A DNA stretch of 38,128 bases from CAZEHO01 sp964511945 (GCA_964511945.1 CAZEHO010000029.1:1-38128), one strand, 5' to 3'. Shown: positions 17,701-26,077, numbered from the stretch's first letter. Notes: a model not told the origin generated them from the letters alone. Numbers and translations: made by a program.

Positions 17701-18042
17701 TGCCCGAACCGGTCTCGATTGCCGACGGGGATCGCACGGTCGCTGCCTTCGAGGAGTTCCTCGAGGGCGCCGGCACTCACCGTGAATCGGTTCGGCCGCC
17801 TCACCGCACCGATGCCGCGGCATACCGTTGAAGCCGTGGTGGCCTCAGTGACGCTCGATCGGCGGAACTACGAGATACGGCTCCGCGGTCCGGGAATCCA
17901 GTACACCTAACTGCGTTTCCCCCGGGGTTGCAGGCCGGTGGCGCAACCGGAGCACAGGATCGGTAGCCTCGTCTGCAGGGGGCCACACGTGCACTGATCG
18001 ACCTGTGACCCTGCTGCGTTGTGCACCAATCAAGGGGGAGTC
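17701..18042. other. Intergenic region with a doubtful small ORF
   Basis: 342 bp without a recognisable gene. A GTG at 17700 overlapping the AIM24 stop opens a 43-codon frame to 17831 (VPEPVSIADGDRTVAAFEEF at its start). It resembles nothing I know and has no ribosome site of its own. TAGCCT near 17966 may be a -10 box for the RND gene, whose AAGGGGGAG ribosome site is at 18032-18040. Confidence 0.4.
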
Positions 18043-21003
18043 ATGGCATCGTCGGAAGACGGCCGGCGCGGCTACGCGTTCTTTGAGTTTGTCAACGAGC
18101 GGATCAAATGGGTGTCGATCGTTGTCGTCGTGGTCGCGGTTGCTCTGGGCATGGTGGGCCCACTCGTTGCGAGTGAGGATCAGCCGACGTTCAACCCATC
18201 CGGTGAGATCTACGACACCGACGATCGCGTCGTCGATCGGTTCGACGTCGAAACGCCGATCCAGGGCGCGCTGTACCTCATCGAGGTGCCCGACGCGCCG
18301 TTGGAGCCAACCGCTATGGAGCAGGACGTGCTCACCGCCGCTGTGCTGCGCGAGTTCAAGACGAACTCCGACGCGGTCCGGGCCAAGTACTCGACCGGCG
18401 CCGATGCCCACATGGCCACGGAGTTCGACAACGACCTCGGTCTCGATATCGACGGGATCTTCTCGATTGCCGATGCCGTCGACGCTGTGATTCCGGGAGG
18501 CCTTGCCGAGGCAACCGACGCAGACGTGAAGCTGGCTCTGAGTGACCTCCTGGCCGACGGTTCCCCCACCGCGTCTCTGAGATTCACGCTGTCACAGCGG
18601 CTCACCAGCCGGGAACCCGGTGAGATCAACGGCCAGCCCCTTGTCGTGTGGCGTTCCCCCGCCTTCTTTGCCTTCGTCCGGTACGAAGTGGCGGGTTTCG
18701 TCGGCGGGCCGACTTCCGAGGGGTTCGACGGCAAGACCTATCTGGACGCTGAGCGGTGGCTGCGCAGCGTCCAAACGGAGCTCCGCGGCGGGATGAACGA
18801 GATGACCGTCTGGGGTGTGGCCATCGATGGAGGGCTGGTCAACGAGGAGCAGGGCGAGGTCGCCGCCCCGTTCATCTTCCTCGCTGTGGCGTTCATTCTC
18901 CTGCTGGTCGGTGCCCTGCTGCGCTCGTACTGGGCGATGGTGGTTGCGGCCATGGGCCTCGGCATCGTGATGATGTCGTACAACGGCATCAACTCGCTGA
19001 TCGGGCTCAAGGTGCAGTCCCCCCTCATCATCCTGATCGTCCCGATCGCGCTGATCTCGTTCGGGATCGACTTCTACATCCACGGTGCCGGCCGGGCGCG
19101 CGAAGCGCAGGTCGAGGGCGTCTCGCGCCGCCGGGCCTACCCGATCGGCGCCACCGCGCTGTTCACCGCGCTGATCCTTGCGGCGAGTTCTTCGGTGGGG
19201 GCATTCCTATCCAACGCGGTGTCGGGTATCGAAGCCATTACGGAGTTCGGCATCGCTGCCGCCGTGTCGATCACCCTGTCCTACCTGATGTTGGGTTTGA
19301 TCGCACCGCGGCAACTGCTTGCGATCGAAGAGGCTCTGGGACCGCGGCCGGAGGATCACGGACTCCACGTCTTCCGCCGTCTCGGGTTCCTCGTGGTGGC
19401 GGCGCTTTCCGGCGTCGTCGTGACGATGACCATCGTGATGCCGGCCATCGGCGCTCCGCTGTACGTGGTGTTCCAGGTTGGTGCGTTCTTCCTGCTGCCG
19501 TACTGGTGGACGAAGCGGCGCAATCGCAAGGCCGCCGAGACCGGCAAGCCGATGACCGATGCCGTCAAGGGTGCGGGGCACGGCTTCCGGGCGGCCGGCA
19601 CTGTGGTGCACTTCCTCGCCCGCTGGCGGGTCTTCACCGTGCCGGTGGTCGTCGTGCTGGCTGTTCTTGGTGGCTGGGCCTTCTTCCAGGTAGAGGAGGG
19701 TTTCGTAATCAAGGACTTCTTCTCGTCACGAACCGACTTCGTCAAGAGCATCGACAAGATCGAGACGTACCAGGGGTCGAGCGCGTCCGGTTCCGGCTAC
19801 ATCTATTACGAGGGTGACCTGACCGACCCCGACACTTTGCTGGCTCTGGAGACGATCGTCACCAGGATGGACGGTGCCGAGCGCAACGGGGAATTCGAAC
19901 TGGTGCGGGACTTCGACGGTGACCTCGAGACGCCGTTCAACGCACTCCAGTTGGTGCGCCTGGTGATGGAGACACCACCGATAACCGAAGCAGTCTCCGA
20001 CGGTTCCGGGGTCGAGTTGACCGACGCCGACGGAAACGGTCTCCCGGATGCGGCGGCCCAGGTTGCCGCGATCTACGAGTACACCCACGCCGAAGGCGTT
20101 CCGGTGGGTGACACGCTCGTGCTCCGGGCAGACCAGATCCAGCAGTTCCTCTACCTCGGAGACGGGGGAGCAACGCAGGGGACTCTGGTCGCAGTGATCG
20201 CACCGTCGTTCTCGGATGATGAGAACGTGCTGGCGATGCGGGCGGAACTCGATCGGATCAAGGCCGACCTCGACTCCCAGCTGACTGCCGCAGGCGTCGA
20301 TTACGACGTCCTCAGCGTGTCCGGTGGTGCTATCCGGGCGCAGGGTGAACTGTCGTCGTTCACCAGTTCGATGCGGACGTCCTTGCCGCTGGCGATCGCG
20401 ATCACGCTGGTGCTGGCGCTGCTCGTGATGCGGTCGGCCCGGTATGCACTCATCACGATGGTTCCGATCATCCTGGTCGTGGCGTGGATCTACGCCTTCA
20501 TGTATCTGGCGAACTACCGGATCAACGTGATCACGGCGACGATCGCGGCCATCGCGATCGGGGTGGGTATCGATTACGCCACCCACTTCACCGTGCGGTT
20601 CCGAGAGGAATTCCGGGGCGAGCCGAGCCGGTTCCCGGCGTTACGCCGGGCCGGGGAAGGTACCGGCGGTGCCCTGGCACTGTCGGCTCTCACCTCGATG
20701 ACCGGCTTCCTGGTGATGGCGACCGCACCCATGCCGATGTTCGCCACCTTCGGCGTGCTCACCGCCGTGATGATCTTCTTCGCGCTGCTGGTGTCGCTCC
20801 TGGTGCTGCCGAGTTTGCTGATTCTGCCCTTCGTCACCCCGTCGAGGAAGGGTGAAGAGCGTGCCCGCCTGGAGGAGGCGATCACCGGAGGCAGGTACGA
20901 GTACGAGCCGCATGCGAGGGAGACAGCGACGATGAGGTCGCTCGAAGTCGAGATCGCTCCGGCGGAAGATGTGCCGCTGCCGGATTCGGAAGACGACGAA
21001 TAG
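18043..21003 (+). CDS. RND superfamily (MMPL-like) transport protein
   Basis: The protein has 986 residues with the RND layout: helix 1 (about 22-42), first extracytoplasmic domain (about 45-265), a five-helix bundle with GIDFYIHGAGRARE, a linker and further helices (about 440-545), second extracytoplasmic domain (about 555-765), then a bundle with GIGVDYATHFTVRFREE, and an acidic C-terminal tail ending DSEDDE. The two GxDxxxH motifs correspond to the helix-4 and helix-10 positions of the sterol-sensing/MMPL group. The substrate is probably lipid-like or hydrophobic, by analogy with MmpL and HpnN. The second outer domain contains DADGNGLPD, an EF-hand-like calcium loop. The ATG at 18043 is chosen because AAGGGGGAG is 2 nt upstream; an in-frame ATG 24 nt earlier has none. 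A 15-bp hairpin follows the stop. Confidence 0.9.
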   Translation: MASSEDGRRGYAFFEFVNERIKWVSIVVVVVAVALGMVGPLVASEDQPTFNPSGEIYDTDDRVVDRFDVETPIQGALYLIEVPDAPLEPTAMEQDVLTAAVLREFKTNSDAVRAKYSTGADAHMATEFDNDLGLDIDGIFSIADAVDAVIPGGLAEATDADVKLALSDLLADGSPTASLRFTLSQRLTSREPGEINGQPLVVWRSPAFFAFVRYEVAGFVGGPTSEGFDGKTYLDAERWLRSVQTELRGGMNEMTVWGVAIDGGLVNEEQGEVAAPFIFLAVAFILLLVGALLRSYWAMVVAAMGLGIVMMSYNGINSLIGLKVQSPLIILIVPIALISFGIDFYIHGAGRAREAQVEGVSRRRAYPIGATALFTALILAASSSVGAFLSNAVSGIEAITEFGIAAAVSITLSYLMLGLIAPRQLLAIEEALGPRPEDHGLHVFRRLGFLVVAALSGVVVTMTIVMPAIGAPLYVVFQVGAFFLLPYWWTKRRNRKAAETGKPMTDAVKGAGHGFRAAGTVVHFLARWRVFTVPVVVVLAVLGGWAFFQVEEGFVIKDFFSSRTDFVKSIDKIETYQGSSASGSGYIYYEGDLTDPDTLLALETIVTRMDGAERNGEFELVRDFDGDLETPFNALQLVRLVMETPPITEAVSDGSGVELTDADGNGLPDAAAQVAAIYEYTHAEGVPVGDTLVLRADQIQQFLYLGDGGATQGTLVAVIAPSFSDDENVLAMRAELDRIKADLDSQLTAAGVDYDVLSVSGGAIRAQGELSSFTSSMRTSLPLAIAITLVLALLVMRSARYALITMVPIILVVAWIYAFMYLANYRINVITATIAAIAIGVGIDYATHFTVRFREEFRGEPSRFPALRRAGEGTGGALALSALTSMTGFLVMATAPMPMFATFGVLTAVMIFFALLVSLLVLPSLLILPFVTPSRKGEERARLEEAITGGRYEYEPHARETATMRSLEVEIAPAEDVPLPDSEDDE

Positions 21004-21020
21004 GGCTCGCATTACGGTGT

Positions 21021-21058
21021 AAGTCTGGAGCCGGCTGCTTGAGGCCGGCTCCAGACTT
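21021..21058 (+). terminator. Perfect 15-bp hairpin after the RND gene
   Basis: AAGTCTGGAGCCGGC (21021-21035) pairs exactly with 21044-21058 across an 8-nt loop, 17 bp after the RND stop. No T-run follows. It would end or attenuate the RND transcript before the gene at 21094. Confidence 0.7.
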
Positions 21059-21093
21059 GGTGGGGCACCGACGGTGGTGCCAAACTTGTACTG

Positions 21094-21846
21094 ATGGCAA
21101 GGCAGCGAACCCGCCGATTCTGGATCGTGGCGGGTATCGGGGTTGCCCTGATCGTGGTGATCGGGGCTGCCGTGGTGCTCAGCTTCCGCGACTCAGCGAC
21201 CTCCGTCACCGAAGACGACGTGCTCGGTGGTGACGCGCTCGTGGTCGGAACCGAACCGGGCGATCCGGGGCTCTACGCCTACGTGACCACCGGGTACTCG
21301 AACACCTCGGCATTGGGTGGTGCACAGCACGACTATCCGGCCGAGAGTTTCCTGACCGTGCAGCCCGGCGGTTGCCACACCGTGGTGAGCTGGCAGCCAC
21401 TCAAGGAGCGGATGTTGACGTGGAACTTCTGCGAGGACGCCCCGATTCCCGTGGGCTTCCAGGACTACCACAAGTGGTTCGGGGTCGAGGAGCCCGGAAT
21501 CTTCGAGTGCGACGACCGCGCCGCGGCAATCCCGGCCGCCGGCGATACCTTCGAAACCGTCTGTCGTTCCGTCGATACGACCAAGGATGACGTTTGGACG
21601 TTTGCCGGGATCGAGGAGCTCACCATCGGCGGTGAGACCGTCTCGGCCGTTCACCTCCACCGCGAGTCCATGAGCGGTGGAAAGACGGTAGGCCCGGCCG
21701 TTTCGGATTACTGGTTCCTTGAGGGCACCGTGCTTCCGGTGCGCCAGACGCTGCTCACCGACACGGTGACCGATTCGCCGATCGGTGATGTCGACTTCCA
21801 CGAAGAGTTCACCCTCGAGCTCATCTCGGTCCGCCCGCAGCAATGA
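21094..21846 (+). CDS. Membrane-anchored extracytoplasmic protein, function unknown
   Basis: The protein has 250 residues. A basic start (MARQRTRRF) and one strong helix (about 10-30) anchor a mostly beta-type outer domain. Four cysteines (GGCHTVV, NFCEDAP, FECDDR, TVCRSV) could form two disulfides. The pattern TFAGIEELTIGGETVSAVHLHRES followed by DYWFLEGTVLPVRQTL resembles the C-terminal part of secreted proteins of the LolA/LppX-like or DUF3108 type, in which a substituted side chain is scored along a sheet; I hold this only as a possibility. The 4-bp overlap with the next lipoprotein gene (ATGA at 21843) shows they are coupled. No ribosome site is evident before ATG 21094. Confidence 0.8.
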   Translation: MARQRTRRFWIVAGIGVALIVVIGAAVVLSFRDSATSVTEDDVLGGDALVVGTEPGDPGLYAYVTTGYSNTSALGGAQHDYPAESFLTVQPGGCHTVVSWQPLKERMLTWNFCEDAPIPVGFQDYHKWFGVEEPGIFECDDRAAAIPAAGDTFETVCRSVDTTKDDVWTFAGIEELTIGGETVSAVHLHRESMSGGKTVGPAVSDYWFLEGTVLPVRQTLLTDTVTDSPIGDVDFHEEFTLELISVRPQQ

Positions 21847-22865
21847 CCCGCCGGCCGGCGCTCGCCCTGATCGGGGTGGCGCTGGTCTTCACCGCCTTGG
21901 CGGGCTGCTCCTCTGATGAGGACGGTTCGACGGCTGCTCCATCCTCGAGGCCACCACTCGAGCGTTCGACGGTGTACGTCGGAATCGCCGTACATCTCGA
22001 GGGGTGGAACCTCGATGAGCGCCCGGTGTTCGAGCGGTACATCGAGGAGATCCGGCAGACCGTTGCAGTACTCGAGCGCCACGACGCGGTATTCACTTGG
22101 GAGACCTCGAATCTGATCGATGCGATAGAGCAGTTTGGGGTCAACGTGCTGTCGGAACTCGATCAACGCGGCCAGGGTGTCGGGGTCCATGCCGACCTCG
22201 GTGGCAGGGCGCAACGCGGCGGTCCATACACCGTCGATCGGTTCGCCGGGGACCTCAGTGACCTGCGCTCGAGGATGTCCTCTCTCGGGGTGACTGCGTC
22301 CGGAGTCTCCGGCATCTGCTCGAAGGTGGATTGGGTGACCGCGGCTCTCCGGGCCGGTTTCGAATCGGTCTCGGGAACCGTTTCCTATTGCCTGCTGTCG
22401 CTGCCGATGGAGAGGGTCCCCGGCGAGCACCGCGACTGCCCGGCGCCCGGTGCCTGCCACGAGGCGTTCCCTCCCAGCCTGGAGGGTCGGCTGGTTCCGT
22501 GGAGGGCCGCCTCTGGGGCCGACTGGATCGATCCTGCCGATGAGGGCCTTTTGCTGCTGCACACCGGCGGAGCGGTGCCGTGTGCCGCCGAGGAGGCGGC
22601 CGGAGCGCAATCGCCAACGATGTGCGACTTCACTGAGGACGACATCGATGTGGTGGTCGAAGAACTCGAGTCGGCCGTCGCAATGACCGGGCCGGGAGAG
22701 TTCGGATCGGTCCTTCGCACGTGGTCGATCGGGAGCCCTGTTGATCACGGTCTTCTTGAGCAATTGCTCCAGCGGGTGGATCCACTGGTCGCTGATGGAT
22801 CAGTCGTCTGGGCATCCCTCGATGAGGTCACCGCCGCATTCGAGACCTGGCAATCGGCAGGCTGA
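21843..22865 (+). CDS. Lipoprotein with polysaccharide-deacetylase-like domain
   Basis: The protein has 340 residues. A lipoprotein signal with lipobox ALAGC (Cys about 22) and an acidic/Ser linker (SSDEDGSTAAPSS) precede a globular domain. VYVGIAVHLEGWNL, then FERYIEEIRQTVAVLERHDAVFTWETSNLIDAIEQ, and ELDQRGQGVGVHADLGG follow the order of strands and helices of NodB-type deacetylases or related beta/alpha barrels. The canonical catalytic DD and HxxxH motifs are not visible, so it may be inactive or belong to a related carbohydrate-binding family. Six Cys in the mature part (SGICSKV, SYCLLS, DCPAPGACHE, VPCAAEE, MCDF) suggest disulfides outside the cell. It is translationally coupled to the anchored protein upstream. 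Confidence 0.72.
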   Translation: MTRRPALALIGVALVFTALAGCSSDEDGSTAAPSSRPPLERSTVYVGIAVHLEGWNLDERPVFERYIEEIRQTVAVLERHDAVFTWETSNLIDAIEQFGVNVLSELDQRGQGVGVHADLGGRAQRGGPYTVDRFAGDLSDLRSRMSSLGVTASGVSGICSKVDWVTAALRAGFESVSGTVSYCLLSLPMERVPGEHRDCPAPGACHEAFPPSLEGRLVPWRAASGADWIDPADEGLLLLHTGGAVPCAAEEAAGAQSPTMCDFTEDDIDVVVEELESAVAMTGPGEFGSVLRTWSIGSPVDHGLLEQLLQRVDPLVADGSVVWASLDEVTAAFETWQSAG

Positions 22866-22896
22866 AGATCTGCCCTCCGGCGGCCGATACGGTTGA

Positions 22897-23517
22897 ATGA
22901 CCACCTGGACCCGGCATTGGCGCCAGTGGGCCCGACCGCTGAGCCTGGCAACCCTCTCGGGCGTGATCGGATGGTTCGCTTTCGTCGCGCACCGGCCGGT
23001 ACCGCTGCTCGATTGGTTCGATCTGGCGATTCACGAGACCGGTCACCTGGTCGGGTTCTTCCTCCCGAAGCTGGCGATGTTCATGGCCGGATCGTTCGCC
23101 CAGATCGCCTTCCCGCTGGGCGTCGGCCTGTACTTCATCATCCGGCGCAAGGACCTATCGGCCGGTGGATTCTGCGTTGCCTGGGCGGGAACCTCGGCCT
23201 GGGACGTGAGCGTGTATGTGGCGGACGCTCCTGTGCAGGCGCTGCCGCTCATCGGCGGCGGCACTCACGATTGGGCCTACATCCTCGGCCATTACAACGC
23301 GATCGGCCGGTCGGCAGACCTTGCCGGGTTCATCGAGACGACCGGGGCCATCGCAGTGCTCGTCGGAATCGTGATCTCGCTATGGCCCCTGTGGGAAAGG
23401 CCCGAGCGGGCGAAGAGCGAACCGTCGTATGAGGTGCACCGCACGCCTGTTGCTGTGCGCGAGCCGCGAGAGTGGCCGGCGTCGGTCGAAGGCGATCCCT
23501 GGAACGAAAAGGACTAG
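22897..23517 (+). CDS. Integral membrane protein with HETGH motif, M50-like
   Basis: The protein has 206 residues with about five hydrophobic helices. HETGH occurs in LLDWFDLAIHETGHLVGFFLP and fits the HExxH zinc motif of site-2 (M50) and related membrane metalloproteases. The distal Asp ligand motif of M50 (NxxPxxxLDG type) is not evident; HDWAYILGHYNAIGR in the third loop could supply other ligands. The protein is short for M50 and lacks a PDZ domain. A membrane protease or a zinc-binding membrane protein are both possible. The C-terminal tail (about 165-206) is hydrophilic and cytoplasmic or external. The start is tentative because no ribosome site precedes ATG 22897. It lies 31 bp after the lipoprotein gene and is followed by a hairpin at 23561. 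Confidence 0.7.
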   Translation: MTTWTRHWRQWARPLSLATLSGVIGWFAFVAHRPVPLLDWFDLAIHETGHLVGFFLPKLAMFMAGSFAQIAFPLGVGLYFIIRRKDLSAGGFCVAWAGTSAWDVSVYVADAPVQALPLIGGGTHDWAYILGHYNAIGRSADLAGFIETTGAIAVLVGIVISLWPLWERPERAKSEPSYEVHRTPVAVREPREWPASVEGDPWNEKD

Positions 23518-23560
23518 CGCTACAGATCGGCGTTGGCTCGATTCGGTGTGAAGGACGCGG

Positions 23561-23592
23561 GAGCGCCTCCGGGTTTTCGTCCGGAGGCGCTC
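23561..23592. terminator. 12-bp hairpin between convergent genes
   Basis: GAGCGCCTCCGG (23561-23572) pairs exactly with 23581-23592 around a loop GTTTTCGT. It stands between the plus-strand gene ending 23517 and the minus-strand gene ending 23643, and could serve both. Confidence 0.75.
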
Positions 23593-23642
23593 GAGCAGGG
23601 GCTGTCGGGGCTCCTCAGGGGGGAGGATCTGGGCGCCCGGGT

Positions 23643-23861
23643 TCAGTTGTCCTGACCGTTGGACGGCAGCTCCTCCTCGGCGGGTTCCCCGGCTTCGACG
23701 CGTCCTCCAAGCAGGATCACGACGCCGATGGCGACCAGGAAGATCGGCCAGATACGGAACTCGACCTTCCACACATCAAACGCCTCGAGGAGATACGCAA
23801 TTCCGATGAGCATGAACACGACGCCGGCCACCATCGTGCCGGGGTGTTTGATCCTGATCAT
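23643..23861 (-). CDS. Small LiaF-TM-type membrane protein
   Basis: The protein has 72 residues. Two helices (about 8-27 and 36-53) carry the pattern GVVFMLIGIAYLLEAFDVW then RIWPIFLVAIGVVILLGG, which is the LiaF-TM/DUF5668 two-helix module, followed by an acidic tail. Its ATG overlaps the stop of the LiaF-like gene (23858-23861), so it is the third gene of the pspC-liaF-like unit. A role in envelope stress sensing with its two neighbours is inferred from context only. The ORF is short but its composition, overlap and similarity to the module in both neighbours make it a convincing gene. Confidence 0.82.
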   Translation of the reverse strand: MIRIKHPGTMVAGVVFMLIGIAYLLEAFDVWKVEFRIWPIFLVAIGVVILLGGRVEAGEPAEEELPSNGQDN

Positions 23862-24631
23862 CTGCGCACCTCCACCTGTCCGATGGCCACATCGACATTC
23901 AGCCGGAGAACCGCATCGCCGGCACCGGGGCTTGTGTACTCGATGTCCGGGCCGACACCGGACGACTCCTCGCCGAAGACGACCACGTTGCCGAGTCCTG
24001 CCCTGGCGTCGATGACCAGGTCGACATCGCTCGGAACGATCACCACGAGCTCTCCAATGCCGAGGGACACCTCGGTGTTCGACCCGGCTGCGCCAACGTC
24101 GGCACTGCGGAAATCGACCACGTACTGACCGATGGCGTGGCGGTACTCAGCTTCGACCGGACCGATCACCGTTGCGGACTCCTCACCGATGCCTCCGGAA
24201 ATCGGGATGTCTACGAGGACCTCCACGGCACTGGCGGTTCCGACGGCCACGGTCAACACGACGCCCAACGCGATCACGCCGCCGTGGCGGGCGGTGCGCG
24301 CTCCGAAGACCAACCCGAGGCCGATGAGCATCAGTGCCGCGGGAAGCAATGCCCTCCAGGGGACATCGGCGATGTCGGCCGCCTCGAGCAGCCACCCGGT
24401 GCCGATGAGCACGAGGAAGCCGCCGACGATGATCTGGCCCATGCTGGGGCCCGTGCGCCGAGGTGCCCCGGTGACCACCGCGCCGTGCCGGTCCCGGCGT
24501 TCGGTTTCGGTCCGGACCACGGGTGGCTCGGGGGCCGTCGGCCGTTCCGGAGCCTCCGGTGGCTCGGGTGGACCGGCGGCGGGAGTCTCTTCCGGTTCGG
24601 GCTGCAGGTTGCTGTCGCGTTCCTCTGTCAT
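23858..24631 (-). CDS. LiaF-like envelope stress protein
   Basis: The protein has 257 residues. A cytoplasmic Pro/Glu-rich N-terminus (1-60) is followed by about three or four helices beginning GQIIVGGFLVLIGTGWLLEA and LLPAALMLIGLGLVFGAR, and a C-terminal beta-rich domain (about 130-257: EYRHAIGQYVVDFRSADV, TEVSLGIGELVVIVPSDVDLVIDARAGLG, LRLNVDVAIGQVEVRR). This is the layout of LiaF/DUF2154 (cell-wall-active antibiotic response) proteins, which restrain the LiaRS system in Firmicutes; no LiaS/LiaR-like pair is present in this window. ATG overlaps the PspC stop (24628-24631). The beta domain has the repeated G-[IL]-G-x-[VL]-x-[VI] strands expected of the family. Confidence 0.88.
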   Translation of the reverse strand: MTEERDSNLQPEPEETPAAGPPEPPEAPERPTAPEPPVVRTETERRDRHGAVVTGAPRRTGPSMGQIIVGGFLVLIGTGWLLEAADIADVPWRALLPAALMLIGLGLVFGARTARHGGVIALGVVLTVAVGTASAVEVLVDIPISGGIGEESATVIGPVEAEYRHAIGQYVVDFRSADVGAAGSNTEVSLGIGELVVIVPSDVDLVIDARAGLGNVVVFGEESSGVGPDIEYTSPGAGDAVLRLNVDVAIGQVEVRR

Positions 24632-25059
24632 TTGCGGGCTCCGTAGGCGAACAGCCCAATGCCGAGGCCGATTATGGCCACCGGCCAGATGAACCGGCCG
24701 AACCTGAGGGCATCGAACACGAAATCGAGCAGCAGCAGCGTGCCGATCCCGACCAGGATTCCCCCGACCACCATGCGCGCCCGCTGACCATCGATCGATG
24801 GTCTCGCCGGGACCGCCGATGCTTCGGTGTCTGCAAAGGCCGCTTCATGCTCGAGCGGCTCCTCCGGGATGATGATCCAGGCGATGATGTACAGGACGAA
24901 TCCGATTCCGGCGAACAGCAGCGCCACCAGAGCCAGGCGAATCAGCACCGGATCCACGCCCAGGTACTTCGCAAATCCTCCAGCGACGCCACCGAGAATC
25001 CGATCGTTGCGGCTGCGGTAGATCCGCCGCGCCTGTTGAGTTGAATCTGGTGTCGTCAT
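24628..25059 (-). CDS. PspC domain protein with C-terminal LiaF-TM module
   Basis: The protein has 143 residues from ATG 25059. The PspC domain at about 12-65 has the family signature RSRNDRILGGVAGGFAKYLGVDPVLIRLALV, then helix LLFAGIGFVLYIIAWIIIPEEP. The C-terminal part (about 95-140: MVVGGILVGIGTLLLLDFVF and FIWPVAIIGLGIGLFAYG) is a second membrane hairpin of LiaF-TM type. PspC proteins sense or respond to membrane stress. I prefer 25059 to an upstream ATG 36 nt earlier because TAACGT sits 7 nt before it, consistent with a leaderless message, and the PspC domain then starts near the N-terminus as usual. It heads the three-gene unit 25059-23643. Confidence 0.88.
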   Translation of the reverse strand: MTTPDSTQQARRIYRSRNDRILGGVAGGFAKYLGVDPVLIRLALVALLFAGIGFVLYIIAWIIIPEEPLEHEAAFADTEASAVPARPSIDGQRARMVVGGILVGIGTLLLLDFVFDALRFGRFIWPVAIIGLGIGLFAYGARK

Positions 25060-25066
25060 ACCGATC

Positions 25067-25072
25067 ACGTTA
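25067..25072 (-). promoter_or_regulatory. Candidate -10 box for a leaderless pspC message
   Basis: TAACGT (minus strand) ends 7 nt before ATG 25059, and no ribosome site is present, so transcription may begin at or next to the start codon. No clear -35 was found. Confidence 0.4.
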
Positions 25073-25140
25073 CGACGGGGCCGGTTCCCGGCCATCCCTC
25101 CGCGGGGTGAATGAAGGGTGACCCCGCAGAGGGAACTGGC

Positions 25141-25205
25141 GGGCGCCCGGGTTGCGTGCTTGTGGGCTCTGGGTGGCAGGTCTGCGCATTACTCATTGCC
25201 TGCTC
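25141..25205. repeat. Dispersed intergenic repeat, copy 2
   Basis: Bases 25145-25180 match 33140-33175 at 32 of 36 positions, including an identical 17-mer GGGCTCTGGGTGGCAGG. The following CATTACTCATTGCC resembles the distal part of copy 1 near 16840. Confidence 0.65.
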
Positions 25206-25233
25206 TTGGTTCGCACCGGCGATCCCGTACCCT
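25206..25233 (+). promoter_or_regulatory. Candidate promoter for a leaderless membrane-protein message
   Basis: TTGGTT (25206-25211), 16 nt, TACCCT (25228-25233), then 7 nt to ATG 25241. There is no ribosome site, consistent with a leaderless transcript. Confidence 0.45.
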
Positions 25234-25240
25234 CCGCTTC

Positions 25241-26077
25241 ATGCAGTTGCGATCCGGAATCGGGCGTGGGTTCGATTCGTCCTTGCCTTCGAACGTATTC
25301 GTTCTGGCGGTCACACCGGCGGCCGGGCTGATCGCCGGAGTCATCACGCTGATCGTGGGCGACGGCTGGGGTGATGTGTTCGGCAACGGTTTCTCCGCCG
25401 GCGGCGCCGCCTTCCTGGCGTGGACGATCGGACGCGAGATCGACCCCGATCATCCGGTGTCCGCCTGTGTTGCGGCCGTCGCGGCGCCGCCCGCGGTCCT
25501 AGCCGGCAACCCTGCGCTCGGACAGCTGTTTGTGGTGCTCCTGATGGTTCGCGTCGTGGTGAGGTCCACCGGTCTGTATCCGATGCCCGGCGACCTCGTG
25601 GTGATCGTCGGGGTGATTGTGTATTCGGCCACAACCGAAGGCGGGCTCCCGGTTGCGCTCGTGGGGGCGGCGGCGCTGGCGTTGGATTCGAGGCTCCCGG
25701 GTGGGGCCCCTCCCCGGCAGGTTGGGGCGGCACTCGCTGCCGTCGCAGGAGCGGTGGCTACCGCCGCCATCATGGACGGCATCCGGATCGATCCACTGCG
25801 GCCCAGCAGTGCCCTGTGGGTGTTGCTCGGCGTCGCCGTGGTCGGGGGATTGCTGGTGATGCGTCCCTCCGATGTCACCGCCAGCGCTGACTACCGGGAC
25901 TCCCGGCTGTCTCCGATCCGGCTGAGCGCAGCCCGATTCGCCGCGTTGGCCGCAGGCGTCGGGGGATTCGCCTGGCTCGGTGGGCCGTCGCTGGCCGGAC
26001 TCGCTCCGATGTGGGTTGCGATGGCGGTCGTATTGATGATCGATCTCATGCCGAAGCGCACCCCCACGGCCGGTTGA
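25241..26077 (+). CDS. Polytopic membrane protein, function unknown
   Basis: The protein has 278 residues. About eight or nine hydrophobic segments span almost the whole chain (VLAVTPAAGLIAGVITLIVG, GAAFLAWTIGREI, CVAAVAAPPAVLAG and further), with a short hydrophilic loop at about 205-225 (RPSDVTASADYRDSRLSP) and a basic C-terminus KRTPTAG. I see no family signature. ATG 25241 is preferred to an in-frame ATG 123 nt upstream because the extra region overlaps dispersed repeat copy 2 and because a promoter-like pair ends 7 nt before 25241. It is transcribed alone; its stop is 10 bp from the convergent dGTPase-like gene. Confidence 0.78.
   Translation: MQLRSGIGRGFDSSLPSNVFVLAVTPAAGLIAGVITLIVGDGWGDVFGNGFSAGGAAFLAWTIGREIDPDHPVSACVAAVAAPPAVLAGNPALGQLFVVLLMVRVVVRSTGLYPMPGDLVVIVGVIVYSATTEGGLPVALVGAAALALDSRLPGGAPPRQVGAALAAVAGAVATAAIMDGIRIDPLRPSSALWVLLGVAVVGGLLVMRPSDVTASADYRDSRLSPIRLSAARFAALAAGVGGFAWLGGPSLAGLAPMWVAMAVVLMIDLMPKRTPTAG

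Noticed and set aside
17700..17831. 43-codon ORF starting GTG at the AIM24 stop
   Set aside because: There is no ribosome site and no recognisable sequence; reported only as part of the spacer.
17920..18000. Possible tRNA or small RNA near GGTTGCAGGCCGG
   Set aside because: No cloverleaf could be formed and no T-loop sequence GTTCRA was found.
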